A DNA stretch of 64,000 nucleotides from Flavobacterium sp. Lineage in GTDB: Bacteria > Bacteroidota > Bacteroidia > Flavobacteriales > Flavobacteriaceae. How positions within the stretch are numbered: position 1 is the stretch's first letter; every line of letters starts with the position of its first letter. The DNA lies in contig NZ_JANJUQ010000007.1 of assembly GCF_024710485.1 (NCBI RefSeq), forward strand, positions 186,001 through 250,000. The letters are read 5' to 3'. Position numbers and translations under genes: made by a program. The notes beneath the pieces are model-generated. The model was not told the DNA's origin. It did not search any database and worked only from the letters and a program-made list of their open reading frames with translations. Shown piece after piece: positions 1 through 8,410 of the stretch.

Positions 1-554
1 TCAAAAAGATATTGACGGGCGATTTAGATGTGGCCAAATTTAGTAAAGACTCCATTACAGCTACTAATCTTGAGCCAATCTCCGAAGAAGATTTACAACC
101 TACCAAAGCCGATTTATTGCTTCGTGAACAAGTGGCTCGCGAAGACAAATACAACCTGTTCGAAATGGCCAAACCGAAAGCAGGCGTGGTCTTATTTCCG
201 CCGGCCAAAGGAATGATTACCGAAAAGTTCAATCCGAAAGAAAAGCATTATGCCGTAGATGTCGCTTTGGCTAAGAATACGCCTATTAAGTCTGTATTAA
301 GCGGAAACGTCATTTTTGCCGATTGGACACCAACCAACGGAAATGTAATCATCGTTCGCCACAATAACGGATTCATTTCGGTTTACAAACACGCCGCTTC
401 ACTCACCAAAGAACAAGGAGAGAACGTGAAATCAGGCGAGGTAATTGCTTTAGCCGGTTCGACCGGACAAGAATCTACCGGCGTGCATTTGCATTTCGAA
501 TTGTGGAAAGACGGTTACCCTATTGATCCAACTATTTTTATAGCCTTCGAATAA
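1..554 (+). CDS. M23 family peptidase, C-terminal part (5' end outside window)
   Basis: The reading frame is open to the left edge, so this is the 3' part of a longer gene. The TTG at 12 is probably internal, because in-frame codons for K-K-I precede it. The C-terminal half is a LytM/M23 zinc peptidase domain: an H-x-x-x-D motif (KHYAVDVA) and the HLHFE motif near the end are both intact, so an active peptidoglycan endopeptidase is likely. The segment before it is charged and probably a linker. The stop is two bases before the next gene, which suggests cotranscription. Substrate and subcellular site are inferred from the family; the signal peptide, if any, lies outside the window. Confidence 0.85.
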   Translation, partial: KKILTGDLDVAKFSKDSITATNLEPISEEDLQPTKADLLLREQVAREDKYNLFEMAKPKAGVVLFPPAKGMITEKFNPKEKHYAVDVALAKNTPIKSVLSGNVIFADWTPTNGNVIIVRHNNGFISVYKHAASLTKEQGENVKSGEVIALAGSTGQESTGVHLHFELWKDGYPIDPTIFIAFE

Positions 555-555
555 G

Positions 556-2040
556 ATGTCCATTAAATCCTTCGCCGCGAAATTATTTGCACAATACATT
601 CACAACAAAGTCCAAGCTTGGGCGACTAAACCGTTGGAAACCCAGGAAAAAGTGTTCCGTGATTTAATTACACAAGCCCAACACACCCAGTTCGGGAAAG
701 ACCACGATTTTGCCAATATCAAAACGTTTCAGGATTTTGCCGCCAAAGTGCCGATTCGGGATTACGAACAACTTCGCCCTTATGTGGATCGTGTAGTCAA
801 AGGTGAAGAAAATATACTCTGGAAAGGCAAACCCATTTATTTTGCTAAAACATCCGGAACAACTTCGGGTGCGAAATACATTCCGCTCACCAAAGAGTCG
901 ATGCCTTATCATATCGAAGCCGCTCGAAATGCTATTTTGAGTTACATCCGTGAAACCGGTAAAGCCGACTTTGTGAACGGCAAAATGATTTTCCTCCAAG
1001 GCAGCCCGATTTTAGAAGAAAAAAACGGCATCAAACTCGGCCGACTCTCGGGAATTGTAGCACATTTTGTTCCGAAATACCTCCAAAAAAACCGCATGCC
1101 GAGCTGGGAAACCAACTGCATCGAAGATTGGGAAACCAAGGTCGACGCGATAGTTGAAGAAACCTTCAACGAAAACATGACCGTGATTTCCGGGATTCCG
1201 TCTTGGGTGCAAATGTATTTCGAAAAGCTGCAACAAAAAGGCAACAAACCTGTTGGTGAGATTTTTAAAAATTTCAATTTGTTCATATACGGCGGCGTGA
1301 ATTACGAACCGTACCGCGCCAAATTCGAGAATTTAATCGGTCGGAAAGTCGATGCCATAGAACTGTTTCCGGCATCCGAAGGCTTTTTCGCTTACCAAGA
1401 TTCCCAAAAAGAAAAAGGCATGTTGTTGTTGCTCAACTCGGGTATCTTTTACGAATTTGTCAAAGCCGAGGAATTTTTCACCGAAAATCCACGTCGCTAT
1501 ACTATCGGTGAAGTCGAGCTTGGCGTGAACTACGTTTTGCTGCTTTCTACCAATGCCGGACTTTGGGCGTATAACATCGGCGATACCGTTCAGTTTACGA
1601 GTTTACAACCGTATCGCATTATCGTTTCAGGTCGTATTAAACATTACATTTCGGCCTTTGGCGAACACGTGATTGGTAAAGAAGTCGAAAGTGCACTGCA
1701 GGAAGCCATGGAAGGCACCAATGTACGTGTGAACGAATTTACCGTCGCGCCGCAAATCACACCCAACCAAGGATTGCCGTATCACGAATGGTTGATTGAA
1801 TTCGAGAACGAACCCGAAAATTTAGAAGACTTTGCGCTCAAAATCGATCAAGCCATGCGCAAACAAAATACCTATTACGACGATTTAATTGATGGCAAAG
1901 TGTTGCGAACGGTGGTGATTTCCAAAGTCGCCAAAAACGGTTTCCAAGAGTACATGAAATCTATCGGTAAACTCGGCGGCCAGAACAAACTGCCGCGCTT
2001 AGCGAACGACCGCAAAATAGCCGACTTTTTTGTTAAGTAG
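556..2040 (+). CDS. GH3 auxin-responsive promoter family protein (acyl-adenylate-forming enzyme)
   Basis: A 494-residue protein that resembles the GH3 family of ANL-type adenylating enzymes. The P-loop-like nucleotide motif FAKTSGTTSGAKYIP lies near residue 95, and a conserved ELFPASEGFFAYQD stretch lies near residue 270. In plants GH3 proteins conjugate amino acids to plant hormones; bacterial members are common in Bacteroidota and their acyl substrate is unknown. No signal peptide or membrane segment is seen, so it should be cytoplasmic. It starts right after the M23 peptidase gene, so the two probably share a transcript. The family call is firm; the reaction is not known. Confidence 0.9.
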   Translation: MSIKSFAAKLFAQYIHNKVQAWATKPLETQEKVFRDLITQAQHTQFGKDHDFANIKTFQDFAAKVPIRDYEQLRPYVDRVVKGEENILWKGKPIYFAKTSGTTSGAKYIPLTKESMPYHIEAARNAILSYIRETGKADFVNGKMIFLQGSPILEEKNGIKLGRLSGIVAHFVPKYLQKNRMPSWETNCIEDWETKVDAIVEETFNENMTVISGIPSWVQMYFEKLQQKGNKPVGEIFKNFNLFIYGGVNYEPYRAKFENLIGRKVDAIELFPASEGFFAYQDSQKEKGMLLLLNSGIFYEFVKAEEFFTENPRRYTIGEVELGVNYVLLLSTNAGLWAYNIGDTVQFTSLQPYRIIVSGRIKHYISAFGEHVIGKEVESALQEAMEGTNVRVNEFTVAPQITPNQGLPYHEWLIEFENEPENLEDFALKIDQAMRKQNTYYDDLIDGKVLRTVVISKVAKNGFQEYMKSIGKLGGQNKLPRLANDRKIADFFVK

Positions 2041-2089
2041 GAGCGAACCGCTTGGGCTATTGCTAAACCTTATTCCTGCTACCAAAACT

Positions 2090-2110
2090 CGCTGTAACGG
2101 CGTTACGAGC
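2090..2110. repeat. Small palindrome in the gap after the GH3 gene
   Basis: GTAACG (2094-2099) and CGTTAC (2101-2106) form a perfect short inverted repeat with one central base, extended imperfectly by CTCG and CGAG. There is no T-run, so it is a poor intrinsic terminator. It sits in the 111-bp gap between the GH3 gene and the paralogue array and may be part of a dispersed intergenic repeat; this cannot be tested from one copy. Confidence 0.4.
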
Positions 2111-2151
2111 TCAAACAATTTTGGCATCAGGGCTAAAAACAAACTAAAGGC

Positions 2152-3045
2152 ATGAAAAGAATCGGCTTACTTACCCTCTTAATTTTTAATCTGAACTTGG
2201 TTATTGGCCAAGTAACCCGACGCGAAGCCGAACGGAACGAAGTTAAAGGCGTTGTTGTAGACGAAAACAACCAACCGATTCCGTATGTGAATATTTGGGT
2301 TGAAAATGAAAATATCGGCACTACTTCAGAAGAAGACGGAACCTTCACTTTACCGGTTTCGGAAACAAAGAGAATTTGCTTCTCGGCATTGGGTTATGAG
2401 ACTAGAATTGTGTCGGCAACAAATGTAAAATCGGTTGTATTGTACCCAAAAACACTGGCATTAAATGAAGTGGTTATCGAAAAACGAAAAGGAACTCAGG
2501 AAATAGTCATTGGCGATTTTTCAGGTATAAAATTAAATTCAGGAGTCACCAACACCGGACAAGATAATGTTCATGTTTGGGCCAAATTCATCAGATACAA
2601 TGAGAAAATAAAAGCACATCCTTTTATAGAATCAATTGAATTTGTTACCAATTCAAAACTGAAGAATGCTTTGTTGAGGATTAGAATTTTCAATGTTAAT
2701 AATGAGGGTTTACCAATAGGAGATGAGGTTGAAGAAGATATTTTAGTATCCATTAAAAAAGGGGAGAAGAACAACATAGTTGACTTAGCAAAATACAACA
2801 TTAAAATTCCGGAAGAAGGAATTATGATTGGATTCGAATATTTGAAATTGGAACAAAACAAATATGAATATAATTATATCATTGAAGGGGAAAAGGAAAG
2901 TCAAAAAAGATTTAGATATGAGCCATCAATTAAAGGGTTTTACCCCGGAGACAAAACACTTATGATATTAAACCGCGATGGAAGTCCTCGTTCTGCCGGA
3001 AATGGAAATATTGAAATTGCTTTAAAAATCAAACTATCCAATTAA
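2152..3045 (+). CDS. Secreted carboxypeptidase-regulatory-like domain protein, paralogue 1 of 4
   Basis: 297 residues with an N-terminal signal peptide (hydrophobic stretch to about residue 20, ending I-G-Q). Residues about 31-105 form a carboxypeptidase-D-regulatory-like beta-sandwich (KGVVVDENNQPIPYVNIW... GTTSEEDGTFTL... FSALGYET), the same module found at the N-terminus of SusC/TonB receptors, but here no plug or barrel follows. The rest (about 125-297) is a second domain shared only with the three downstream paralogues, with a KKGxxxNxxDL motif and a P-E-x-G-x-x-I-G-F-E-x-L motif. It is the first gene of a tightly packed tandem array. No function can be assigned; a periplasmic or surface location is likely. 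Confidence 0.85.
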   Translation: MKRIGLLTLLIFNLNLVIGQVTRREAERNEVKGVVVDENNQPIPYVNIWVENENIGTTSEEDGTFTLPVSETKRICFSALGYETRIVSATNVKSVVLYPKTLALNEVVIEKRKGTQEIVIGDFSGIKLNSGVTNTGQDNVHVWAKFIRYNEKIKAHPFIESIEFVTNSKLKNALLRIRIFNVNNEGLPIGDEVEEDILVSIKKGEKNNIVDLAKYNIKIPEEGIMIGFEYLKLEQNKYEYNYIIEGEKESQKRFRYEPSIKGFYPGDKTLMILNRDGSPRSAGNGNIEIALKIKLSN

Positions 3046-3918
3046 ATGAAATCGCTCTTTTTCCTATTGTGTTTTTTCCAGCTTTCCGCTCAAGTTAAAG
3101 GTGTTGTAGTAGACGAAAACAACCAACCGATTCCTTATGTGAATATTTGGATTGAAAACGAAAATGTCGGCACTACTTCTAACGACAATGGTTTTTTTAC
3201 TATTAACGCTTCGGAAGGGAAAAGACTTGTTTTTTCGGCCGTTGGATTTCAATCCAAAATAATTTCAATCCAAAATGAAGAAAAAGTTGTTTTAAAAACA
3301 GCTGTATTTAAGTTGGATGAAATAATAATTACGAAGAGAAAGCAAGATAAAGAACTCGAAATTGGCAATGCCGAAAGGATACACCACCGACAGTTATCGG
3401 GAGACAAGCCTTGGATATACGGTAAATTATTTGAATTCGATACTCTTTATAAAAAAACGCCGTTCTTAAAAAAAATTGTCTTTTATTCTGATAGCGATAT
3501 TAAAAATGCGAAGTTAAAGATCAGAATATTCGAATTCAACGATAGCATTCCAACGAATGATTTGCTTAGCGAGGATTTAATGGTAACGGTCAAAAAAGGA
3601 ATGAGAAAAAATAGTATTGATATCTCAAAATTCAATTTAAAATTTCCCGAAAAAGGAGTCGTAATTGGTTTGGAATGGTTGATAATTGAAGAAAACAAAT
3701 TTTTCTTTGAATACAAATCATACGATTCGAAAGAAATTGTAAAATCTATTAGTTACGCACCCTGCTTGGTTGTGAATTATTCAAAAGTTGAGCACTCTTT
3801 CAGTTATTCAAAAGGGAAATGGGTTCGAAACAAAATATTCGTCAATGAGAATAGTAACGATAAACCTTGGTTTAATACTGTAATCTTGCCGGCCATAAAT
3901 TTGATACTAACGAACTGA
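3046..3918 (+). CDS. Secreted carboxypeptidase-regulatory-like domain protein, paralogue 2 of 4
   Basis: 290 residues. The signal peptide (MKSLFFLLCFFQLSAQ) is short and the regulatory-like domain begins at once with VKGVVVDENNQPIPYVN. That domain is nearly identical to paralogue 1 at the DNA level, while the C-terminal domain has diverged much more. The C-terminal domain keeps the family pattern: K-T-P-F-L near residue 140, VKKGMRKNSIDIS, and PEKGVVIGLEWL. The start codon follows the previous stop directly, and the stop overlaps the next start (TGATG), so translation is probably coupled along the array. Function unknown. Confidence 0.85.
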   Translation: MKSLFFLLCFFQLSAQVKGVVVDENNQPIPYVNIWIENENVGTTSNDNGFFTINASEGKRLVFSAVGFQSKIISIQNEEKVVLKTAVFKLDEIIITKRKQDKELEIGNAERIHHRQLSGDKPWIYGKLFEFDTLYKKTPFLKKIVFYSDSDIKNAKLKIRIFEFNDSIPTNDLLSEDLMVTVKKGMRKNSIDISKFNLKFPEKGVVIGLEWLIIEENKFFFEYKSYDSKEIVKSISYAPCLVVNYSKVEHSFSYSKGKWVRNKIFVNENSNDKPWFNTVILPAINLILTN

Positions 3919-4829
3919 TGAAAACAATCTTATTTTTTATTTTATTTTCAATATCACTTTCTGCCCAAATTACCAAAGGCGTTGTAGTAGATGAAAATAA
4001 TAAACCTATTCCGTATGTGAATATTTGGTTCGCCAATGGTAATTTAGCCGCTACCACTGAAGCCGACGGCACTTTTATTCTGGAAGTAAAAACACCGGAA
4101 CAAGACTTGCTTTTTTCTGCTTTAGGTTACGCCTCAAAAACTGTAAAAGCCAATGAAACAACTCGGGTAGTGTTGATTGCTATTGCCATTCCGCTTTCAG
4201 AAATTGTGCTTGGCAAACCCAAAGAGAGTCAGCAAAAAGAGCTGGGATATTACCAATCCGGAGGTTTCAGATACCATCAAAACTATTTTATACATGCGGT
4301 CTATTTTGATTTGGCTGAAAAGGACAGAACTTTTTATCCGTATCTTAAAGAAATTAAGTTCCGAACGGATTCAGAAACAGACAACGCCAAGATAAAAATT
4401 TACCTCGTTAATTGCCAACCCGATGGTTCTCCGGGCGAAGAAAAACTTACCGAGGAAATGATAGTAGCAGTGAAAAAAGGCAGCAGAAAAAACCTGATTG
4501 ATTTGTCGGAGCAACTAGTAAGGATTCCAGAGAACGGCTTTTTCATTGTTTTTGAAAAACTGAAGATCGAGGAAAACAAGCATTATATCACTTACAATTA
4601 CAAAGACAAAAACGGTGAAAAAAAGACACACCAAGGACTTACTTATCAGCCAGAACTATTACTCACTCCGTTTGAGGATGCCAACGCTTGGTTTAAAGAA
4701 AGACAGAATCAATGGACAAAATCATCCAAAGTGTTACTGAACAAACCCAACAGTTACGAAAACCTGCTAATGAAAAAATACCACAATAAATACTTGTTAC
4801 CGGCCGTTAATATTACCATTACGAATTAA
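3918..4829 (+). CDS. Secreted carboxypeptidase-regulatory-like domain protein, paralogue 3 of 4
   Basis: 303 residues with signal peptide MKTILFFILFSISLSAQ, then the regulatory-like beta-sandwich (TKGVVVDENNKPIPYVN) and the shared second domain (SETDNAKIKIYLVN, VKKGSRKNLIDLS, PENGFFIVFEKL). It carries an insertion near the C-terminus (around residues 255-285) that the other copies lack in this form. The ATG overlaps the stop of paralogue 2 by one base. Like its neighbours it ends in a short hydrophobic beta-strand-like segment (PAVNITITN), which suggests the C-terminal strand is structurally important. Function unknown. Confidence 0.85.
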   Translation: MKTILFFILFSISLSAQITKGVVVDENNKPIPYVNIWFANGNLAATTEADGTFILEVKTPEQDLLFSALGYASKTVKANETTRVVLIAIAIPLSEIVLGKPKESQQKELGYYQSGGFRYHQNYFIHAVYFDLAEKDRTFYPYLKEIKFRTDSETDNAKIKIYLVNCQPDGSPGEEKLTEEMIVAVKKGSRKNLIDLSEQLVRIPENGFFIVFEKLKIEENKHYITYNYKDKNGEKKTHQGLTYQPELLLTPFEDANAWFKERQNQWTKSSKVLLNKPNSYENLLMKKYHNKYLLPAVNITITN

Positions 4830-4830
4830 G

Positions 4831-5691
4831 ATGAAAACAAACTTTCTACTTTTAATTTTTCTGCCGTTTTTGGCCGTTGCTCAAATTCGAGGCGTAGTAA
4901 AAGATAGTATCTCAGGCCAACCGATTCCGTATGCCAATATTTGGGTGGAAAATGAAAATGTGGCGACTACTTCAGAAGAAGACGGGACTTTTTCAATAGC
5001 GGTGGCTAATACCAAAAACTTAATTTTTTCGGCTTTGGGTTACGAAACAAAAACACTAAAAGCTGCCCAGGTCAACCAAGTATTCCTGAATCCGAAAGCC
5101 TTTGATTTGGAGGAAGTAGTCATTTCCAACAGCATCGGAAGTAAACAAAACGTTATTGGTCTAACCGAAAACTCCGTCGCTCAAGCTTTTGATAACGGTC
5201 CGAGAATAGACGTGAAATTTTTCCCTTACCAAGCCGAATATAAGAAAACACCTTACCTCAAAAGAGTAACTGTTTACACCGATAGTAGAATAGAAGATGC
5301 GACTGTAAAACTTCATTTTTATAAAGTCGACGCCAACGGCTATCCGGGCGAAGAGTTGTTGCAAAAGCCTTTAATTGTTACAGTAAAAAACGGGACCAAA
5401 ATCAACAAAATAGACTTGAGTGATTTTGGATTGGTAATGCCTAAAAACGGACTTTTTGTAGGTTTTGAAAAACTCATGATTGAAAAAAATAAAAAGGAAA
5501 AAACCGTGATTAATCCTGTGACTAAGGAAGTCCAAATGCAAAAAACTTATTATCCGTTGATGCTGTACAATTATGTGGAAAGGGATTTTTTATTCACGTT
5601 TTCGGGTGGTAAATGGAGCAAACAAACCGATGATGTTTCGGGGAAAATCAAGGTTTACGAACCAGCCATCCATTTAACGCTGACTAATTAA
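4831..5691 (+). CDS. Secreted carboxypeptidase-regulatory-like domain protein, paralogue 4 of 4
   Basis: 286 residues: signal peptide (MKTNFLLLIFLPFLAVAQ), regulatory-like domain starting IRGVVKDSISGQPIPYAN, and the shared C-terminal domain (YKKTPYLKRVTVYTDS, VKNGTKINKIDLS, PKNGLFVGFEKL, ending HLTLTN). It is the most divergent copy in the first beta-hairpin, where KDSISGQ replaces DENNQ. It starts two bases after paralogue 3 and closes the array; a separate promoter follows for the next gene. No function is assigned. The four genes probably encode related envelope components that work together or replace each other. Confidence 0.85.
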   Translation: MKTNFLLLIFLPFLAVAQIRGVVKDSISGQPIPYANIWVENENVATTSEEDGTFSIAVANTKNLIFSALGYETKTLKAAQVNQVFLNPKAFDLEEVVISNSIGSKQNVIGLTENSVAQAFDNGPRIDVKFFPYQAEYKKTPYLKRVTVYTDSRIEDATVKLHFYKVDANGYPGEELLQKPLIVTVKNGTKINKIDLSDFGLVMPKNGLFVGFEKLMIEKNKKEKTVINPVTKEVQMQKTYYPLMLYNYVERDFLFTFSGGKWSKQTDDVSGKIKVYEPAIHLTLTN

Positions 5692-5703
5692 AGACAAAAA
5701 CCC

Positions 5704-5711
5704 TATATTTG
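5704..5711 (+). promoter_or_regulatory. Bacteroidota-type -7 box before the phosphorylase-like gene
   Basis: TATATTTG matches the TAnnTTTG consensus of the Bacteroidota housekeeping sigma factor and lies 22 bases before the ATG at 5733. It also shows that upstream in-frame codons (TTG at 5709) are not the start. Confidence 0.65.
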
Positions 5712-5732
5712 CGGGTTAGAAAAGATAAATTA

Positions 5733-7421
5733 ATGAAAGAAATTAAAAACATTTCGCGCTCCAGAGCGCAAGAGTCCTCGGCAGCTATCGAGCGACTGTA
5801 CATTACCATGAGACATTTATTTAACAGAGGTTTTTACAAACCAATGGGTGTTTCAGGAGACACATTAAGAGAAGCCTTATTAGCGCTTCGCCCCGAAATT
5901 TACGGCAGTATAGCCGAAGAAAAAGTGGAACTTAACGGTTTGTTGTATGTTATTGAGCGACTTCCGATAGGGATTGAAGAATGTCGTTACATCAACTTGA
6001 CTTCAGATGAAGGCTATTCCAAATCGCATTTTAAGCCGATTATTCCGCCCAAGAGAAGAAGAAATTGCTACCGCATCGACGATGAACAAATGAACGTGGA
6101 AATTACCCGCGGGCGCTCTGATATTTACGATATTTTGACACACTTGACTTTCATCTTTATCGAATCACACAAAATCAAAGATCGAGTGTTGATTGACGAT
6201 GAAGGCCGAATTTCTCGTGATTGGCAAAAATTAGAACATGCTGCTTTGCAAACCAAAAAGCTGAATCAAGTCGACAAAGAAAAAGCCATTTCCCATGCTG
6301 CTAATGTTTTAGGCAGAACTTTTGCGGAAGTTTTAGACATATACGATGCCTTTGGTACGGCCGAAAAACCGGATCGTTTTTTACACGTAATTTACTGGTT
6401 AGGAAAATTAGCCATTGAAGAAGTATTAGATAACAACAAAAGAACCATCACGTTTAGTCCGATTTTAAGAGAGCGCTTAGGCCATCACATTCACGGTGAA
6501 ATTTGGGCCAACAACATCAAAGAAGTTTTAAACCAAAATAATTTACTTGATCGACCTATTCATATTATCAGTGCCAATATGCACTCGGTTATGAATTCCA
6601 TTTTTGCTCAAGGCGTTTTAGGTGCTAAATACAAAGGCAAATCGGAATACCAAATTTATGAGGATTTGAGTGCTTCGGGCAATAAGGATTTGAGAAGTAA
6701 AGTAGAGGAATTCGCCCTGAAACAAGGCATGATTTCTTTGCCGGATACTTCGGGAACCAACATTGATGTACAACTTTTTGATACCGATAAAATCGATTGG
6801 TCTAAATCTGGATTTCCTCAAGCCAAACTAAGCAAGGAGAAGCCGGTTATCATTGTAATGGATTATGCATTTGGTGAGCAAGCTTACGAAACCATAGACG
6901 AGTTGTTGAAGCCTTACAAAAAAGGAAAAAATCAGATTTTCTTGAATGTAGAATCGGTTTCGATTATGGGTAAAGCCGGGATTTTACAAGGTGGAAAAGG
7001 CGACATCATGATTCCGAATGCGCACATCAATGAAGGTACGGCCGATAATTATCCGTTTGAGAATGAGTTGACCGCCAAAATGTTTGAAGGCAATGATATT
7101 CCTGTTTTTGCCGGGCCAATGGTTACTGTTTTAGGAACTTCTTTGCAAAACAAAGACTTATTGAAGTTTTTCCACGAATCGACATGGGGTGCTATCGGCT
7201 TAGAAATGGAAGGTGCTTATTATCAAAAAGCAATACAGTCGGCTTCCAAAATTCGTAAAAGCATCAACCCTAATGTAAAGGTTCGTTATGCATATTACGC
7301 TTCGGATAATCCTTTAGAAACCGGAAGTACTTTGGCTTCTGGCGGATTGGGAACCACCGGAGTTAAACCTACTTACCTGATTACCATCAAAATATTGGAA
7401 CAAATTTTTAACGTAAAATAA
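5733..7421 (+). CDS. Large cytoplasmic protein, DUF6909-like, with phosphorylase-like C-terminal half
   Basis: 562 residues from the ATG chosen because the -7 box at 5704-5711 excludes earlier starts. The N-terminal half is helical and charged, with no signal peptide. The C-terminal half (from about residue 360) has a nucleoside-phosphorylase flavour: PVIIVMDYAFGEQAYE, GDIMIPNAHINEGTADNYPF, and IGLEMEGAYYQKAI, whose E-M-E-G resembles the substrate-binding motif of the PNP/UDP phosphorylase superfamily. I recall this as a conserved Bacteroidota protein of unknown function (DUF6909). An AMP-nucleosidase-like role is possible but unproved. It precedes the polysaccharide locus by five bases and may be cotranscribed with its first gene. 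Confidence 0.7.
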   Translation: MKEIKNISRSRAQESSAAIERLYITMRHLFNRGFYKPMGVSGDTLREALLALRPEIYGSIAEEKVELNGLLYVIERLPIGIEECRYINLTSDEGYSKSHFKPIIPPKRRRNCYRIDDEQMNVEITRGRSDIYDILTHLTFIFIESHKIKDRVLIDDEGRISRDWQKLEHAALQTKKLNQVDKEKAISHAANVLGRTFAEVLDIYDAFGTAEKPDRFLHVIYWLGKLAIEEVLDNNKRTITFSPILRERLGHHIHGEIWANNIKEVLNQNNLLDRPIHIISANMHSVMNSIFAQGVLGAKYKGKSEYQIYEDLSASGNKDLRSKVEEFALKQGMISLPDTSGTNIDVQLFDTDKIDWSKSGFPQAKLSKEKPVIIVMDYAFGEQAYETIDELLKPYKKGKNQIFLNVESVSIMGKAGILQGGKGDIMIPNAHINEGTADNYPFENELTAKMFEGNDIPVFAGPMVTVLGTSLQNKDLLKFFHESTWGAIGLEMEGAYYQKAIQSASKIRKSINPNVKVRYAYYASDNPLETGSTLASGGLGTTGVKPTYLITIKILEQIFNVK

Positions 7422-7426
7422 TTCAC

Positions 7427-8407
7427 ATGAGTGCAACACCTCAAAACACTGATAATCAAGAGCTCGATTTATCTCAAATCTCCAGGAAGATAGGAGGTTT
7501 TTTCGAAAGTATTTCCAATAGCCTATTCCGTGGAATTTTATTTCTCAAAAGAAATATTGTTTGGGTTGGAATTCTCTTCATAGCCGGTGCCGGATTAGGT
7601 TTTTATCTTGATAAAAGCATTAAAGTTTATGACAATCAGATGATTGTTATGCCAAACTTTGGTTCTACCGATTACATGTACTCCAAGATAGAATTAATTA
7701 ATTCAAAAATCAAAGAAGGCGATACGGTTTTCCTTAAAGAAACAGTGGGATTGAAAAACCCCAAAAAACTCAAAGGAATCGAAGTTTCTCCTATTATCGA
7801 TGTTTATAAATTCGTTGAGAATAAAACCCAAAATTTTGATTTAATCCGATTGATGTCGGAAGACGGCGACATTAAAAAAGTCATCAATGAATCGGTTACC
7901 AGTAAAAATTATCCGTATCACCTGATCAAGTTTTCTACACTTGACCTAGCCTCAAATGAAGGAACCGTAAAACCCATCTTGGATTATTTGAATGATTCTA
8001 ATTATTACCAATTGATTCAGAAGGAGTATGTGAACAACGTTAAGATAAAAATGATTGAAAATGATTCAATTATTGGTCAAATCAACGGTTTTTTAAACAC
8101 TTTTAACACCACCGTTAATGGCTCACAAAAAAGCGATAAACTGGTTTATTACAACGAAAATTCCCAATTGGATGAAGTAATAAAAACAAAAGATGTTTTG
8201 GTAAATGAACAAGGAAGACACCGATTGGATTTAGTTAGTTTGGATAAAATTATCAAAGAAAACAGTGTGACTCTTAACGTTAAAAATACTAAAATGGTAA
8301 ACGGAAAAATGAAACTGTTTTTACCAGTGCTTTTTATTTCCCTTTTTGTTATAGTGAACTATTTTAGATCCTATTACAAAAGAAAGTTGGCCAAATTCAA
8401 TGCATAA
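7427..8407 (+). CDS. Wzz-like polysaccharide chain-length determinant/co-polymerase
   Basis: 326 residues with one transmembrane helix near residues 45-63 (IVWVGILFIAGAGLGFYL) and a second near residues 295-313 (LFLPVLFISLFVIVNYF), with a long extracytoplasmic segment between them. This two-helix hairpin layout is that of Wzz-type polysaccharide co-polymerases, which set O-antigen or capsule chain length. The typical proline-rich C-terminal motif is not obvious, so the match is by architecture and context. It lies four bases before rfbA and is the first gene of the sugar locus. Confidence 0.6.
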   Translation: MSATPQNTDNQELDLSQISRKIGGFFESISNSLFRGILFLKRNIVWVGILFIAGAGLGFYLDKSIKVYDNQMIVMPNFGSTDYMYSKIELINSKIKEGDTVFLKETVGLKNPKKLKGIEVSPIIDVYKFVENKTQNFDLIRLMSEDGDIKKVINESVTSKNYPYHLIKFSTLDLASNEGTVKPILDYLNDSNYYQLIQKEYVNNVKIKMIENDSIIGQINGFLNTFNTTVNGSQKSDKLVYYNENSQLDEVIKTKDVLVNEQGRHRLDLVSLDKIIKENSVTLNVKNTKMVNGKMKLFLPVLFISLFVIVNYFRSYYKRKLAKFNA

Positions 8408-8410
8408 TTT

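Noticed and set aside
664-1286. Long open frames on the minus strand inside the GH3 gene
   Set aside because: They mirror the codon pattern of the strongly supported plus-strand gene and show no recognisable protein features.
4177-4395. Plus-strand frame inside paralogue 3
   Set aside because: It overlaps a better gene in another frame and has no family features.
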